The notes under the pieces are model-generated. The model worked only from the letters and a program-made list of their open reading frames with translations. It made no database searches and had not been told where the DNA came from. From Actinomycetota bacterium (lineage in GTDB: Bacteria > Actinomycetota > Acidimicrobiia > Spongiisociales > UBA11373), in contig DNGH01000046.1 of assembly GCA_003486285.1 (NCBI GenBank), positions 1-7,126 on the forward strand: a DNA stretch of 7,126 nucleotides, read 5' to 3'. Within the stretch, counting starts at the first letter, position 1. Every line of letters begins with the position of its first letter. Shown in pieces: positions 1 to 5,974 of this stretch. Both the position numbers and the translations under genes were made by a program.

Positions 1-38
1 TTGGTGGTGCCCAGGTCGATGCCTACTGCGCGGGACAT
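1..38 (-). CDS. dnaK: Molecular chaperone DnaK (Hsp70), N-terminal fragment cut by the window edge
   Basis: Only the first 12 codons and two bases of the next lie in the window. They read MSRAVGIDLGTT, followed by AA (probably Asn). This is the start of the Hsp70 nucleotide-binding domain, whose phosphate-1 loop has the form GIDLGTTNS; DnaK is a cytoplasmic ATP-dependent protein-folding chaperone. The ATG is preceded by GAGGAG at 45-50 with a 6-nt gap, which fixes the start. The gene runs leftward out of the window and diverges from the serpin gene. The match is short but very characteristic. MreB-like or HscA-type proteins are less likely, because the Ala-Val-Gly-Ile-Asp-Leu-Gly-Thr-Thr pattern right after the start is typical of actinobacterial DnaK. 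Confidence 0.9.
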   Translation of the reverse strand, partial: MSRAVGIDLGTT

Positions 39-44
39 GGAGTG

Positions 45-50
45 CTCCTC
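45..50 (-). promoter_or_regulatory. Ribosome binding site of dnaK
   Basis: On the minus strand this reads GAGGAG, 6 nt before the dnaK ATG at 38. It is a good Shine-Dalgarno match and supports that start. Confidence 0.75.
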
Positions 51-85
51 AGGTTCTTTAGTACGGTCATACACTAGAACCTGAG
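48..85. repeat. Perfect 10-bp inverted repeat over the dnaK promoter, candidate operator
   Basis: CTCAGGTTCT at 48-57 is the exact reverse complement of AGAACCTGAG at 76-85, with an 18-bp spacer. One arm lies in the promoter spacer and touches the -10 box; the other lies in the 5' leader just before the ribosome binding site. The first arm would not be transcribed, so a DNA operator is more likely than an RNA hairpin. Heat-shock genes of actinobacteria are often repressed by HspR at HAIR sites (CTTGAGT-N7-ACTCAAG). CCTGAGT at 80-86 matches one HAIR half-site at 6 of 7 positions, but the arrangement is not a canonical HAIR. Which regulator binds here is unknown. Confidence 0.55.
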
Positions 86-99
86 TGGAGTCCTATCAA
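71..99 (-). promoter_or_regulatory. Likely sigma70-type promoter of dnaK
   Basis: On the minus strand, TTGATA (94-99) serves as a -35 box, matching TTGACA at 5 of 6 positions. It is separated by exactly 17 nt from TAGTGT (71-76), a TAnnnT-type -10 box. Transcription would begin near position 64, giving a leader of about 25 nt that contains the GAGGAG site. The promoter overlaps the inverted repeat at 48-85. It was read by eye only. Confidence 0.5.
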
Positions 100-172
100 T
101 TCCCGCCCATCCGCGGTACCCAGCCGGGGGTGCTCCGGAACCGTTCCTCGATCGTCACCCGTCAGAAGGTGC

Positions 173-178
173 GGAGGT
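173..178 (+). promoter_or_regulatory. Ribosome binding site of the serpin gene
   Basis: GGAGGT lies 9 nt before the ATG at 188 and is a strong Shine-Dalgarno match. It supports the chosen start, which also gives a clean lipoprotein signal peptide. No convincing plus-strand promoter could be read in the 149-bp dnaK-serpin gap. Confidence 0.75.
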
Positions 179-187
179 AATCAACCG

Positions 188-1480
188 ATGAGACGCTTCA
201 CCCTGCTGCTGTCCGCCCTGCTGCTTCTCGTTGTCGCCTGCGGCGACGACGCCCCCAGCGCCGCCGGGGACGGCATGGCCGTATCCGAACTCGCTCGGGA
301 GGGCGCCAGCGCCTCCGCCGAGGACCTCGCCGCCATCAGTGCCGCCGAACAGGCCTTTGCCGCCCGGCTCTACCAGGCGCTCGCCGCCGGCGATGGCAAC
401 GTCGTGGTCTCGCCGCTTTCGATCCATCTCGCCCTGGCGATGGCCCTGGGCGGAGCCGAGGGCGACACCGCCGACGAGATGGCGGAGGCGCTCGAGGTGG
501 CCGGGTTCGATCCCGCCGCCCTGCACTCCGCCCTCAACTCGCTGGATGCGGCCCTCGAGTCGCGCAACCGCACCGACCCGCCGATCGACGATCGCGAGCA
601 GAAGGTGCAGATCTCGGTGGTCAACTCGCTCTGGGGTCAGGAGGGGTTCGCCTTTGTGCAGGAGTACCTCGACCTGCTTGCCCGCAACTACGGCGCCGGC
701 ATCCGGCTGGTCGACTTCAGCCAGGCCGCCGAGGAGGCCCGGGTCGCCATCAACGAGTGGGTGGCCGAAGAGACCAATGACCGGATCACCGACCTCATCC
801 CCGAGGGGGCCATCGACGAGTTGACCCGCCTCGTGCTGGTGAATGCGGTGTATCTCGATGCGACCTGGGCGCGCCCGTTCGATCCGGAGGCGACCTTCGA
901 TGCCCCGTTCTTCCGGCTCGACGACACCGTGGTGTCGGTGCCCACGATGCACGCCTACCAGCTCTCCGCCCGGTACGCCGGCGGCTTGGGATGGCAGGCG
1001 ATCGAGCTGCCCTACACCGGTGACGAACTGTCGATGGTGATCGTGGTCCCCGCCTTCGGTCGCTTTGCCGAGGTGGAGGCGCTGATCGCCGCCGGGCTGC
1101 TCGACGAGGTGCGCGGCGCACTCGACTCTGCCATCGTCGACCTGTCGCTGCCCAAGTTCGAGATGCGCAACCAGCTCTCACTGGTCGACACGCTGCGGGC
1201 GCTGGGGATCGAGGCGGCCTTCGATCCGGAGGCGGCCGACTTCTCCGGGATCAGCACCGAGGAGGCCCTCTACATCACCGACGTCCTCCACGAGGCGTTT
1301 ATCGCCGTGGACGAGGCCGGGACCGAGGCCGCCGCGGCGACCGCGGTCATCATCGGCACCACGTCGGCGCCGATCGAGGTGGTGCCCCTCGACGTCAACC
1401 GTCCGTTCCTGTTCTTCCTGCAGGACCGGGCCACCGGGGCGATCCTGTTCTTGGGGCGGGTGCTGGATCCGAGCCCTTGA
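188..1480 (+). CDS. Serpin family protease inhibitor, lipoprotein
   Basis: This 430-residue protein is a serpin, a suicide inhibitor that traps serine (sometimes cysteine) proteases by inserting its cleaved reactive loop into a beta sheet. Residues 1-18 form a lipoprotein signal peptide: two Arg, a Leu-rich core and lipobox VVAC. Cys18 is the only cysteine in the protein. An Ala-rich linker follows, and the serpin fold spans about 48-428, the usual length. Landmarks are NVVVSPLSIHLALAMALGGA (71-90), VNAVYLDATWARPFD (218-232), LPYTGDELSMVIVVP (274-288) and NRPFLFFL (404-411). The reactive-loop hinge, EAGTEAAAAT (376-385), has the small-residue pattern of inhibitory serpins. Counting from the hinge places the scissile bond at about Thr392-Ser393. 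A Thr P1 suggests elastase- or subtilisin-like targets (inference). The protein probably sits on the outer face of the cytoplasmic membrane. The strong ribosome site upstream supports the start. Confidence 0.95.
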   Translation: MRRFTLLLSALLLLVVACGDDAPSAAGDGMAVSELAREGASASAEDLAAISAAEQAFAARLYQALAAGDGNVVVSPLSIHLALAMALGGAEGDTADEMAEALEVAGFDPAALHSALNSLDAALESRNRTDPPIDDREQKVQISVVNSLWGQEGFAFVQEYLDLLARNYGAGIRLVDFSQAAEEARVAINEWVAEETNDRITDLIPEGAIDELTRLVLVNAVYLDATWARPFDPEATFDAPFFRLDDTVVSVPTMHAYQLSARYAGGLGWQAIELPYTGDELSMVIVVPAFGRFAEVEALIAAGLLDEVRGALDSAIVDLSLPKFEMRNQLSLVDTLRALGIEAAFDPEAADFSGISTEEALYITDVLHEAFIAVDEAGTEAAAATAVIIGTTSAPIEVVPLDVNRPFLFFLQDRATGAILFLGRVLDPSP

Positions 1481-1488
1481 TCGGGGAC

Positions 1489-1494
1489 TACCGT
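1489..1494 (+). promoter_or_regulatory. TAnnnT -10 box for a leaderless start of the epimerase gene
   Basis: TACCGT lies 8 nt before the ATG at 1503, and no Shine-Dalgarno site occupies the usual place. Many actinobacterial genes are transcribed from a TAnnnT box so that the mRNA begins at or near the start codon. No -35 box is visible, and the box could be coincidental. Confidence 0.35.
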
Positions 1495-1502
1495 CGCCGG
1501 TC

Positions 1503-2081
1503 ATGAGCCACGGTCCGGCCACCGGAGCGGATGGTCGATCTCCGACGCTGCCGTTCGGGGTTCGGTTGCGTCCCATGACGATGCATGCCGACGATCGCGG
1601 TGTCTTCACCGAGGTCTTCCGCCGCGAGTGGGACACCGGGATCGATCCTGTGCAGTGGAACCTGGTTCGTTCCCAGGCCGGGGTGCTGCGGGGCGTGCAC
1701 GTTCATCCCCGCCACACGGACTATCTGATGATCGTTGCCGGCATGGCCACGATCGGCTTGCGCGACCTGCGGACCGGATCTCCCACCGCGGGCATCGCGG
1801 CAACGCTCACGGTCGACGGTGAGCGGCTGGTGGGGCTGACCATCCCACCGGGGGTAGCGCACGGATTCCTGTTCCATGAGCCTGCCCTGCACGTGTATGC
1901 CGTCTCCCACTATTGGGATACCGATGATGAGTTGGGATGTCATTGGTCCGATCCCGGCCTCGGGATCGAATGGCCCATGGCGCCTGCTGCGGTGTCACCG
2001 CGCGACGCCGCCGCCGGGAGCCTCAGCGAGATGGTCGCCCGGCTAGGGCCTTTCCAACCCATCGGCCGAGACGTCCGATAA
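1503..2081 (+). CDS. RmlC-like cupin, putative sugar-nucleotide 3,5-epimerase of a divergent subgroup
   Basis: This 192-residue protein has the fold and landmarks of dTDP-4-dehydrorhamnose 3,5-epimerase (RmlC), which inverts C3 and/or C5 of a 4-keto-6-deoxy sugar nucleotide. Visible motifs are DDRGVFTEVF (30-39), VLRGVHVHP (61-69) with catalytic His66, IPPGVAHGFLF (114-124), Tyr137 at the catalytic tyrosine position, and WSDPGLGIEWP (148-158). SPRDAA (165-170) supplies Asp168 of the catalytic His-Asp pair. The QGK-containing stretch normally following the His motif is about three residues shorter and replaced by HTDYLMI, so a substrate other than the rhamnose precursor, or 3-epimerisation only, is possible. 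The ATG at 1503 fits because the family's first strand (GVRLRP) begins at residue 19. The gene starts 22 bp after the serpin gene but has its own candidate -10 box. Its last 59 bp overlap the end of the convergent glycosyltransferase gene. Confidence 0.85.
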   Translation: MSHGPATGADGRSPTLPFGVRLRPMTMHADDRGVFTEVFRREWDTGIDPVQWNLVRSQAGVLRGVHVHPRHTDYLMIVAGMATIGLRDLRTGSPTAGIAATLTVDGERLVGLTIPPGVAHGFLFHEPALHVYAVSHYWDTDDELGCHWSDPGLGIEWPMAPAAVSPRDAAAGSLSEMVARLGPFQPIGRDVR

Positions 2082-3039
2082 CCGGTATCGACGCCAGGCG
2101 GTAGCCGGCGCGATACGTGATCGAGGTGCGCACCGCGTCGAGCTCGGCGCGGAGCGACGTGACTTCCGCCCAGGACCTGGTCAACTCCTCCCGCGCTTTC
2201 GCCAGTGCCGCTTCGGACTCAGTCAGTCGGTCGCGTTCCGCCTCGAACTCCGCTCTGGCTGCCAATCCATCGCGTTGCAGTTCTGCCGCCCGCAGCGAGA
2301 GCAGGTCGGTGGCCTGGCGACGCAACGCCTCCCAGGCCCCCGGTTGCTGCAGCCTGGCATGCCAGGACTCCATCTCGGAGAGGCGTTGGGCGAGATCCAT
2401 GGAGAGCCGTGCCGGCGAGGGAAAGCCGAGCATCGTGGGCCTACCCCCGGTGACCATGCGCAGATCGGGCCGGGCGAGGAACTTCCTCCACATGTTGAGG
2501 TCGGTCCACACGCCGGGTGGCGCCGGAGACCATCCCTCGGCGAGTGAGCGATACGCGGCGAGGGTGTGGCCCGTGGCGGCAAGAGGTATGAAGTTGTGAG
2601 GGCCGGCCAACCACCGCCGGTACCAGGGATCGGCCAGATCACCCACGTACGGGAGGTGGAACCCGCCGCCGGGATGGGCGACGACCGTGAGGGAGTGGGC
2701 CAGATCCGCATCGGCCAGCAGACCGTCGAGATACTCGACGTGGTCGGGGAACCAGAGGTCGTCGTCGGAGAGGTAGCACACGATGCGGCCGCGGGCCTCC
2801 TGGAGCGCGACATGGCGGTGCGCCTCACCGTTGCGCTCGCCCTTGGGGTTGGGGAACAATCGGACCCGGGTATCGCTGCGGGCGACTTCCTCCGCCGCCG
2901 CCCTCGTGGCGGCATCGGGTCCATCGAGCACGATGAACACCTCGAGGTCGGCGACGGTCTGGGCCAATGCGCTGGTCGCGGCGAGACGCAGCAGCGGCCC
3001 GTGGTTGTGAGTGGGAATCAGCACCGTCGCTCGGACCAT
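2023..3039 (-). CDS. Family 2 glycosyltransferase (GT-A) with C-terminal coiled coil
   Basis: This 338-residue protein has an N-terminal GT-A domain that transfers a sugar from a nucleotide donor. It opens with the family strand VRATVLIPTHNHGPLL (2-17), has VLDG (37-40) for nucleotide binding, and has a metal-binding acidic motif, SDDDLWFP (91-98). A WTDLNMWRKFL segment (178-188) probably belongs to the acceptor side. Residues about 217-306 are rich in Glu, Arg, Ala and Leu with heptad character and should form a coiled coil. A short basic tail follows, beginning SITYRAGYRL (306-315). The upstream cluster glycosyltransferase has a similar arrangement. The ATG shares one base with the stop of the oxidoreductase gene (TGATG at 3037-3041), so translation is probably coupled. 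Acceptor and sugar cannot be told. There is no transmembrane segment, so it probably acts at the cytoplasmic membrane face. Confidence 0.9.
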   Translation of the reverse strand: MVRATVLIPTHNHGPLLRLAATSALAQTVADLEVFIVLDGPDAATRAAAEEVARSDTRVRLFPNPKGERNGEAHRHVALQEARGRIVCYLSDDDLWFPDHVEYLDGLLADADLAHSLTVVAHPGGGFHLPYVGDLADPWYRRWLAGPHNFIPLAATGHTLAAYRSLAEGWSPAPPGVWTDLNMWRKFLARPDLRMVTGGRPTMLGFPSPARLSMDLAQRLSEMESWHARLQQPGAWEALRRQATDLLSLRAAELQRDGLAARAEFEAERDRLTESEAALAKAREELTRSWAEVTSLRAELDAVRTSITYRAGYRLASIPVIGRLGRWVGKALAGRPSR

Positions 3040-3926
3040 CAGAATCCCGCCATTTCCCGGAGTCGAGCGATTCGCTCCACCGTCTCGACTCCCTCCTCGG
3101 CGCTGGACCTCGGACCCGGACCGCCGCGGAGGTGGTCCAGAAAGGCCGTCAGTTCCAGCAGCAACGGCATGTCAGACCGCAGCGGCACGAGGATCTCTTC
3201 ACCCGAGCCCTTCCGGACTACACGCAGTGTGGTGGCGTAGGCATCGTCGAGCAACGCCACCGCATCTTCATACTCGACGAGCACCCGTCGCTCCCGCACC
3301 GGGCTCAGACTCGACACCTCGACGACGCATGCGGGTTCGGGACCGAGGAGTCCGGTGAGCGTGGCGTTCTGGCCGCTTCCCCGGGTGCCGACGGCGGCGA
3401 CCGCGTCCGGAAGGAACCCGGCGATCTCTCTCACGATGGACAGATCGTGGGGCAGCATGATCCACACCGCGTCGACGTCGTCGTGGGACTGGCCCCAGGA
3501 GTCCCGCCGGGTGTGGATCATCCGCACCCGTCCGTGCTCTCGGGAACGCGCCATCTCTGCCATTGCCTCTATCCCGGGGTGGTACCGCCACTTCTCCATG
3601 ACGAAGAGACGCCCTCCGGCTTGTTCGGCGAGAGCCTGGGCCGCGGCGGGATCGTCGGTAAGGGGCTTCTCCACGAACACCGGCAGCCCAAACTCGAGCA
3701 CTTGTGCCAGGACCGCGGCGTGAGTGTTGGTGGGTGTTGCCACCACGATCCCCTCGATGCGTTCCAGGTGGGCAACGTCGTCGACGATCGCCGCTGCCCC
3801 GCCTGCGATGGCTCGATCCCGCGACACGGCACTCCGGGCGACGACAATGACCTCGCAGCCCAAGGCCACCAGGTCGCGCAGGATGTGCCGACCCCAGCGA
3901 CCGCATCCGACCAGAGCGACCCGCAT
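3039..3926 (-). CDS. Gfo/Idh/MocA family NAD(P)-dependent oxidoreductase
   Basis: This 295-residue protein begins with a Rossmann dinucleotide-binding fold: VALVGCGRWG (3-12) carries the glycine motif just after the start. ATPTNTHA (63-70) and VEKPLT (85-90, with the EKP signature) follow. The C-terminal catalytic domain has EKWRYHPG (111-118) and MLPHDLSI (157-164), where His160 and Asp161 lie in the usual active-site segment. Members oxidise or reduce sugars, inositols or keto-sugar nucleotides; the exact substrate cannot be told. It is a little shorter than the common 330-380 residues. The ATG at 3926 is fixed by the Rossmann strand at residue 3. The gene lies 58 bp after the methyltransferase gene and is coupled to the next glycosyltransferase gene by TGATG, so it probably helps make or modify the sugar that the cluster transfers. 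Confidence 0.9.
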   Translation of the reverse strand: MRVALVGCGRWGRHILRDLVALGCEVIVVARSAVSRDRAIAGGAAAIVDDVAHLERIEGIVVATPTNTHAAVLAQVLEFGLPVFVEKPLTDDPAAAQALAEQAGGRLFVMEKWRYHPGIEAMAEMARSREHGRVRMIHTRRDSWGQSHDDVDAVWIMLPHDLSIVREIAGFLPDAVAAVGTRGSGQNATLTGLLGPEPACVVEVSSLSPVRERRVLVEYEDAVALLDDAYATTLRVVRKGSGEEILVPLRSDMPLLLELTAFLDHLRGGPGPRSSAEEGVETVERIARLREMAGF

Positions 3927-3932
3927 GCCGGG

Positions 3933-3938
3933 ACCGTA
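3933..3938 (-). promoter_or_regulatory. TAnnnT -10 box for a leaderless start of the oxidoreductase gene
   Basis: On the minus strand TACGGT lies 6 nt before the ATG at 3926, the spacing expected if transcription starts at the A of the start codon. There is no Shine-Dalgarno match there. It would give the two distal cluster genes an internal promoter. No -35 box is visible. Confidence 0.4.
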
Positions 3939-3984
3939 ACACCGGACGGGTGGCGCCGGCAGATGAGTGACCGAGTCGCGTGGG

Positions 3985-4608
3985 TCAATCGAAGTGTCGG
4001 CCGGGTGGGCCGTCCATGGCGCGCTTGCGCACGGCCACCTGGTACTCCTTGTGGAGCAAGTCGTAGCGGTCGGCGTACACCGCGAGAAACGCGTCGATAG
4101 CGGGACCGGGCCGGCTCTCCATCATCCGCCATAGGTAGTCGTCGAAGACCATGATCCCCCCAACCTTGAGGAGAGGCCAGCTCAGCACCCCATCCTCGAG
4201 CACGTCGGTGGCTTGGTGGGATCCATCGACGTACACCAGATCGAAGGCCTCCTGGCGTGGCATGCCGCGCAGCACGACGGCAGATTCTCCCTCGATGACG
4301 CGGACCCTGGATCCGAAGGAGTCGACATTCCTCCGAAAGGTGCCCTGCAGATCGTCCCAGCCGACGTCGAGCCCGGAGTGTTCCGCGCTGCCCCGAAACG
4401 TGTCGATGCACGTGATCGTGCTCCCCGCGCCCGTGAGCACCTGTTGGAGGAACCAGACGGTGGAGCGACCTTCGAAGGAGCCGATCTCGAGAAAGGACAG
4501 TCCGGGCACTCCCCGCAGGCCGGCGAGCAGCCTGCTCAGGTGGGGGATGTGCGGGCTGAACCAATCCTGGGAGAAGGACATGCCGGACGAGACTGCATTG
4601 CCGTCCAT
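3985..4608 (-). CDS. Class I SAM-dependent methyltransferase (Methyltransf_24 type)
   Basis: From the ATG at 4608 the protein has 207 residues. It has the class I Rossmann motifs: FLEIGSFEGRS (39-49, the SAM-binding motif I), CIDTF (67-71, with an acidic residue for the SAM ribose), YVDGSH (126-131) and GGIMVFDDY (150-158). This arrangement matches small sugar or natural-product O-methyltransferases, and the acidic and His residues after motif I may bind a metal. In this cluster it most likely methylates a sugar hydroxyl or the glycan. The frame stays open to a GTG at 4719, but those 37 extra residues are only Ala, Gly, Pro, Thr and Val-rich and overlap the previous gene, so they are probably not translated. 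The ATG at 4608 has TACCCT 6 nt before it. A further ATG at 4581 is also possible. Confidence 0.85.
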   Translation of the reverse strand: MDGNAVSSGMSFSQDWFSPHIPHLSRLLAGLRGVPGLSFLEIGSFEGRSTVWFLQQVLTGAGSTITCIDTFRGSAEHSGLDVGWDDLQGTFRRNVDSFGSRVRVIEGESAVVLRGMPRQEAFDLVYVDGSHQATDVLEDGVLSWPLLKVGGIMVFDDYLWRMMESRPGPAIDAFLAVYADRYDLLHKEYQVAVRKRAMDGPPGRHFD

Positions 4609-4614
4609 GACGGA

Positions 4615-4620
4615 AGGGTA
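4615..4620 (-). promoter_or_regulatory. TAnnnT -10 box for a leaderless start of the methyltransferase gene
   Basis: On the minus strand TACCCT lies 6 nt before the ATG at 4608, and no Shine-Dalgarno site is present before any of the candidate starts. The spacing fits a leaderless mRNA and favours 4608 over the GTG at 4719. It was read by eye and the match could be coincidental. Confidence 0.35.
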
Positions 4621-4655
4621 CGGGACCGCGGCACCACTGCGGACCGCCGGAACCC

Positions 4656-5828
4656 CTAGCGGGACCGGAGTCGGCGCAGCCCCCGTCCCAGCGCCCGCAG
4701 TGGGCGTGTAACCCGCCACGAGGTCGAGGAGAGGAGGGCCTCGGATCGAGCGAGGTGGTGCGTGCGCTCCTCATCGGCCCTGTCGAGATCCGCGGAGACC
4801 TTTCTGAGGTCGGTGGTGGCCTCCAGCAGCCTTGCTTCCCAGGCGAGTCGGTCAGCACGCTGTTGCTCTCTGAGGGTGAGGAGTTGCTGCTCGAGGTCGG
4901 CGGGCTTCTCACCCAGATTCTCCGCGGTGCGGCCCAGGGTGTCGGCCAGGGCCAGGGCGTAGACCAGGATGCTGCCCCAAGGTTCGGAGGCGGGCAGCGG
5001 CAGGGTGTGGCGCAGGACGCCGCCGCGGTAGGGAAAGGGATCGTGGACTAGCTCCGGTGTGAAATCGACACCGGGTGGCAACGCGTAGTGCTTGGCATCC
5101 TCGGCATAGGTGCGGGCGAAGTCGGTCCAGCCGGCGGCAAGGCGTCGGAATGGCTCGTGATAATGGAAGCCCAGGGTCCCACGATTGCCCCTCGCCGACC
5201 ACTGCAGGTTTGCGATGGCGACCTTCGTCGCGTATTGCTCGGGAGATCGAATCGGGAAGTGACCCAGCGTGACCTCGCCGAGCAGCCGCCTTTCCCCATG
5301 GGGATGGGGTTCCGCGATGTCGTGCGAACCAGGCCCGAGCTGCGCGTCCCGCGCCACAGCTCGCGGCACCAGGACCTTCTTCCACGGGAAGCCCTCCGCG
5401 ACCAGGCGGTGTCGAATCCGGGTCACCGGGTTCAGGTCGTCCAGATCGTCATCGGCGGAGGGGACATAGGACCGCCACAAGACGTGGACCGGTTCCTCGG
5501 TCACCGCCAAGGCTTGGCGCAAACCCTCCGTGGGGGCGTCGATGAACTCGTCGGCATCCAGCGGGATGACCCAATCGGCGCCCTCTTCTGCGACTGCCAG
5601 CCTCATCAGCCGGGTCAGCCTGGCGGACTGGTCCGATGTCGGATCCGAGTCCGCGATGACGCGGAGGGCCAATCCCTCGCGTTCCAGCTCATGCAGGATG
5701 CTTCGGGTGTTGTCCGTGCTCTGGTGATCGAGTATCAGGTGCGCGTCGCACACGGTCGCGGTGTGTCGCACGAACGCCTCGATCATGTCGCTCTCGTTCT
5801 TGACGCTCGTGATGGCTACGAGTCGCAC
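4656..5828 (-). CDS. Glycosyltransferase family 2-like protein (Glyco_tranf_2_4 type) with C-terminal coiled coil
   Basis: This 390-residue protein is the first gene of the minus-strand cluster. Its N-terminus, AITSVKNESDMIEAFVRH (5-22), followed by LILDHQSTDNT (31-41) and PLDADEFID (89-97), is typical of the GT2-like branch that handles surface glycans; Asp91-Ala92-Asp93 is the metal and nucleotide-binding DXD. GHFPIRSPEQY (189-199) is a conserved later motif of this branch. Residues about 306-368 form a strongly charged, Leu-repeating coiled coil, and the end reads STSWRVTRPLRALGR (368-382) followed by Arg-rich residues. That tail recurs in many glycan-cluster glycosyltransferases and may bind the membrane or a partner. 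The start is a GTG with GGAGGT 10 nt upstream. Donor and acceptor are unknown. The methyltransferase ATG follows 47 bp after the stop. Confidence 0.9.
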   Translation of the reverse strand: MRLVAITSVKNESDMIEAFVRHTATVCDAHLILDHQSTDNTRSILHELEREGLALRVIADSDPTSDQSARLTRLMRLAVAEEGADWVIPLDADEFIDAPTEGLRQALAVTEEPVHVLWRSYVPSADDDLDDLNPVTRIRHRLVAEGFPWKKVLVPRAVARDAQLGPGSHDIAEPHPHGERRLLGEVTLGHFPIRSPEQYATKVAIANLQWSARGNRGTLGFHYHEPFRRLAAGWTDFARTYAEDAKHYALPPGVDFTPELVHDPFPYRGGVLRHTLPLPASEPWGSILVYALALADTLGRTAENLGEKPADLEQQLLTLREQQRADRLAWEARLLEATTDLRKVSADLDRADEERTHHLARSEALLSSTSWRVTRPLRALGRGLRRLRSR

Positions 5829-5838
5829 CGGCCTGTTG

Positions 5839-5844
5839 ACCTCC
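5839..5844 (-). promoter_or_regulatory. Ribosome binding site of the first cluster glycosyltransferase
   Basis: On the minus strand this is GGAGGT, 10 nt before the GTG at 5828. It decides in favour of the GTG start, which is also where the family's first strand begins. Confidence 0.7.
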
Positions 5845-5851
5845 GGGGCGG

Positions 5852-5857
5852 ATCGTA
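5852..5857 (-). promoter_or_regulatory. Possible -10 box driving the minus-strand glycan cluster
   Basis: On the minus strand TACGAT matches the TAtAaT pattern at 4 of 6 positions. It would start transcription around 5845, just ahead of the GGAGGT at 5839-5844. No clear -35 box sits 16-18 nt upstream. It lies in the 155-bp gap between the two divergent genes, where no other convincing minus-strand promoter was seen. Confidence 0.3.
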
Positions 5858-5968
5858 GGGCAGTCGACCGGCAGCAGGCTCAGCGGCCGAGGGCTTCGGT
5901 GAACTGCGGGTCGGGAGCATGCCCCCGGGTCATGCGCGTGCCCGGTACGGGATCGCCACCTCCGCGGG

Positions 5969-5974
5969 TAGCCT
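5969..5974 (+). promoter_or_regulatory. TAnnnT -10 box for a leaderless start of the ligase gene
   Basis: TAGCCT lies 9 nt before the GTG at 5984, and no Shine-Dalgarno site is present. The spacing is at the long end for a leaderless mRNA. No -35 box is visible. Confidence 0.3.

Noticed and set aside
39..48. GGAGTGCTCC next to the dnaK start, resembling half of a CIRCE site (GAGTGCTAA)
   Set aside because: The partner half at 9-bp spacing is absent on both sides, and the sequence is explained by the ribosome binding site and start region.
80..100. Degenerate HAIR-like element: CCTGAGT, 7 bp, then TATCAAT
   Set aside because: The first half matches 6 of 7 positions but the second only 4 of 7, so it is not called as a HAIR site. 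The perfect 10-bp repeat is stronger.
155..952. Long open frame on the minus strand opposite the serpin gene
   Set aside because: Its translation is Gly, Arg and His-rich with no recognisable motif, and it runs fully antisense to a clear serpin. It is a GC-rich shadow.
2967..4100. Plus-strand open frame of 377 codons opposite the oxidoreductase gene
   Set aside because: It is antisense to an intact Gfo/Idh/MocA gene and shows no family motif, so it is a composition artefact.
4609..4719. N-terminal extension of the methyltransferase to a GTG at 4719
   Set aside because: The extra 37 residues are low-complexity, overlap the preceding glycosyltransferase gene in another frame, and have no ribosome site.
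3569..4912. Minus-strand open frame of 447 codons across the methyltransferase and both neighbouring genes
   Set aside because: It is in a different frame from three well-supported genes and its translation is low-complexity Arg, Pro and Ser.
5088..5858. Plus-strand open frame opposite the first cluster glycosyltransferase
   Set aside because: Its translation shows no domain and the opposite strand encodes clear glycosyltransferase motifs.
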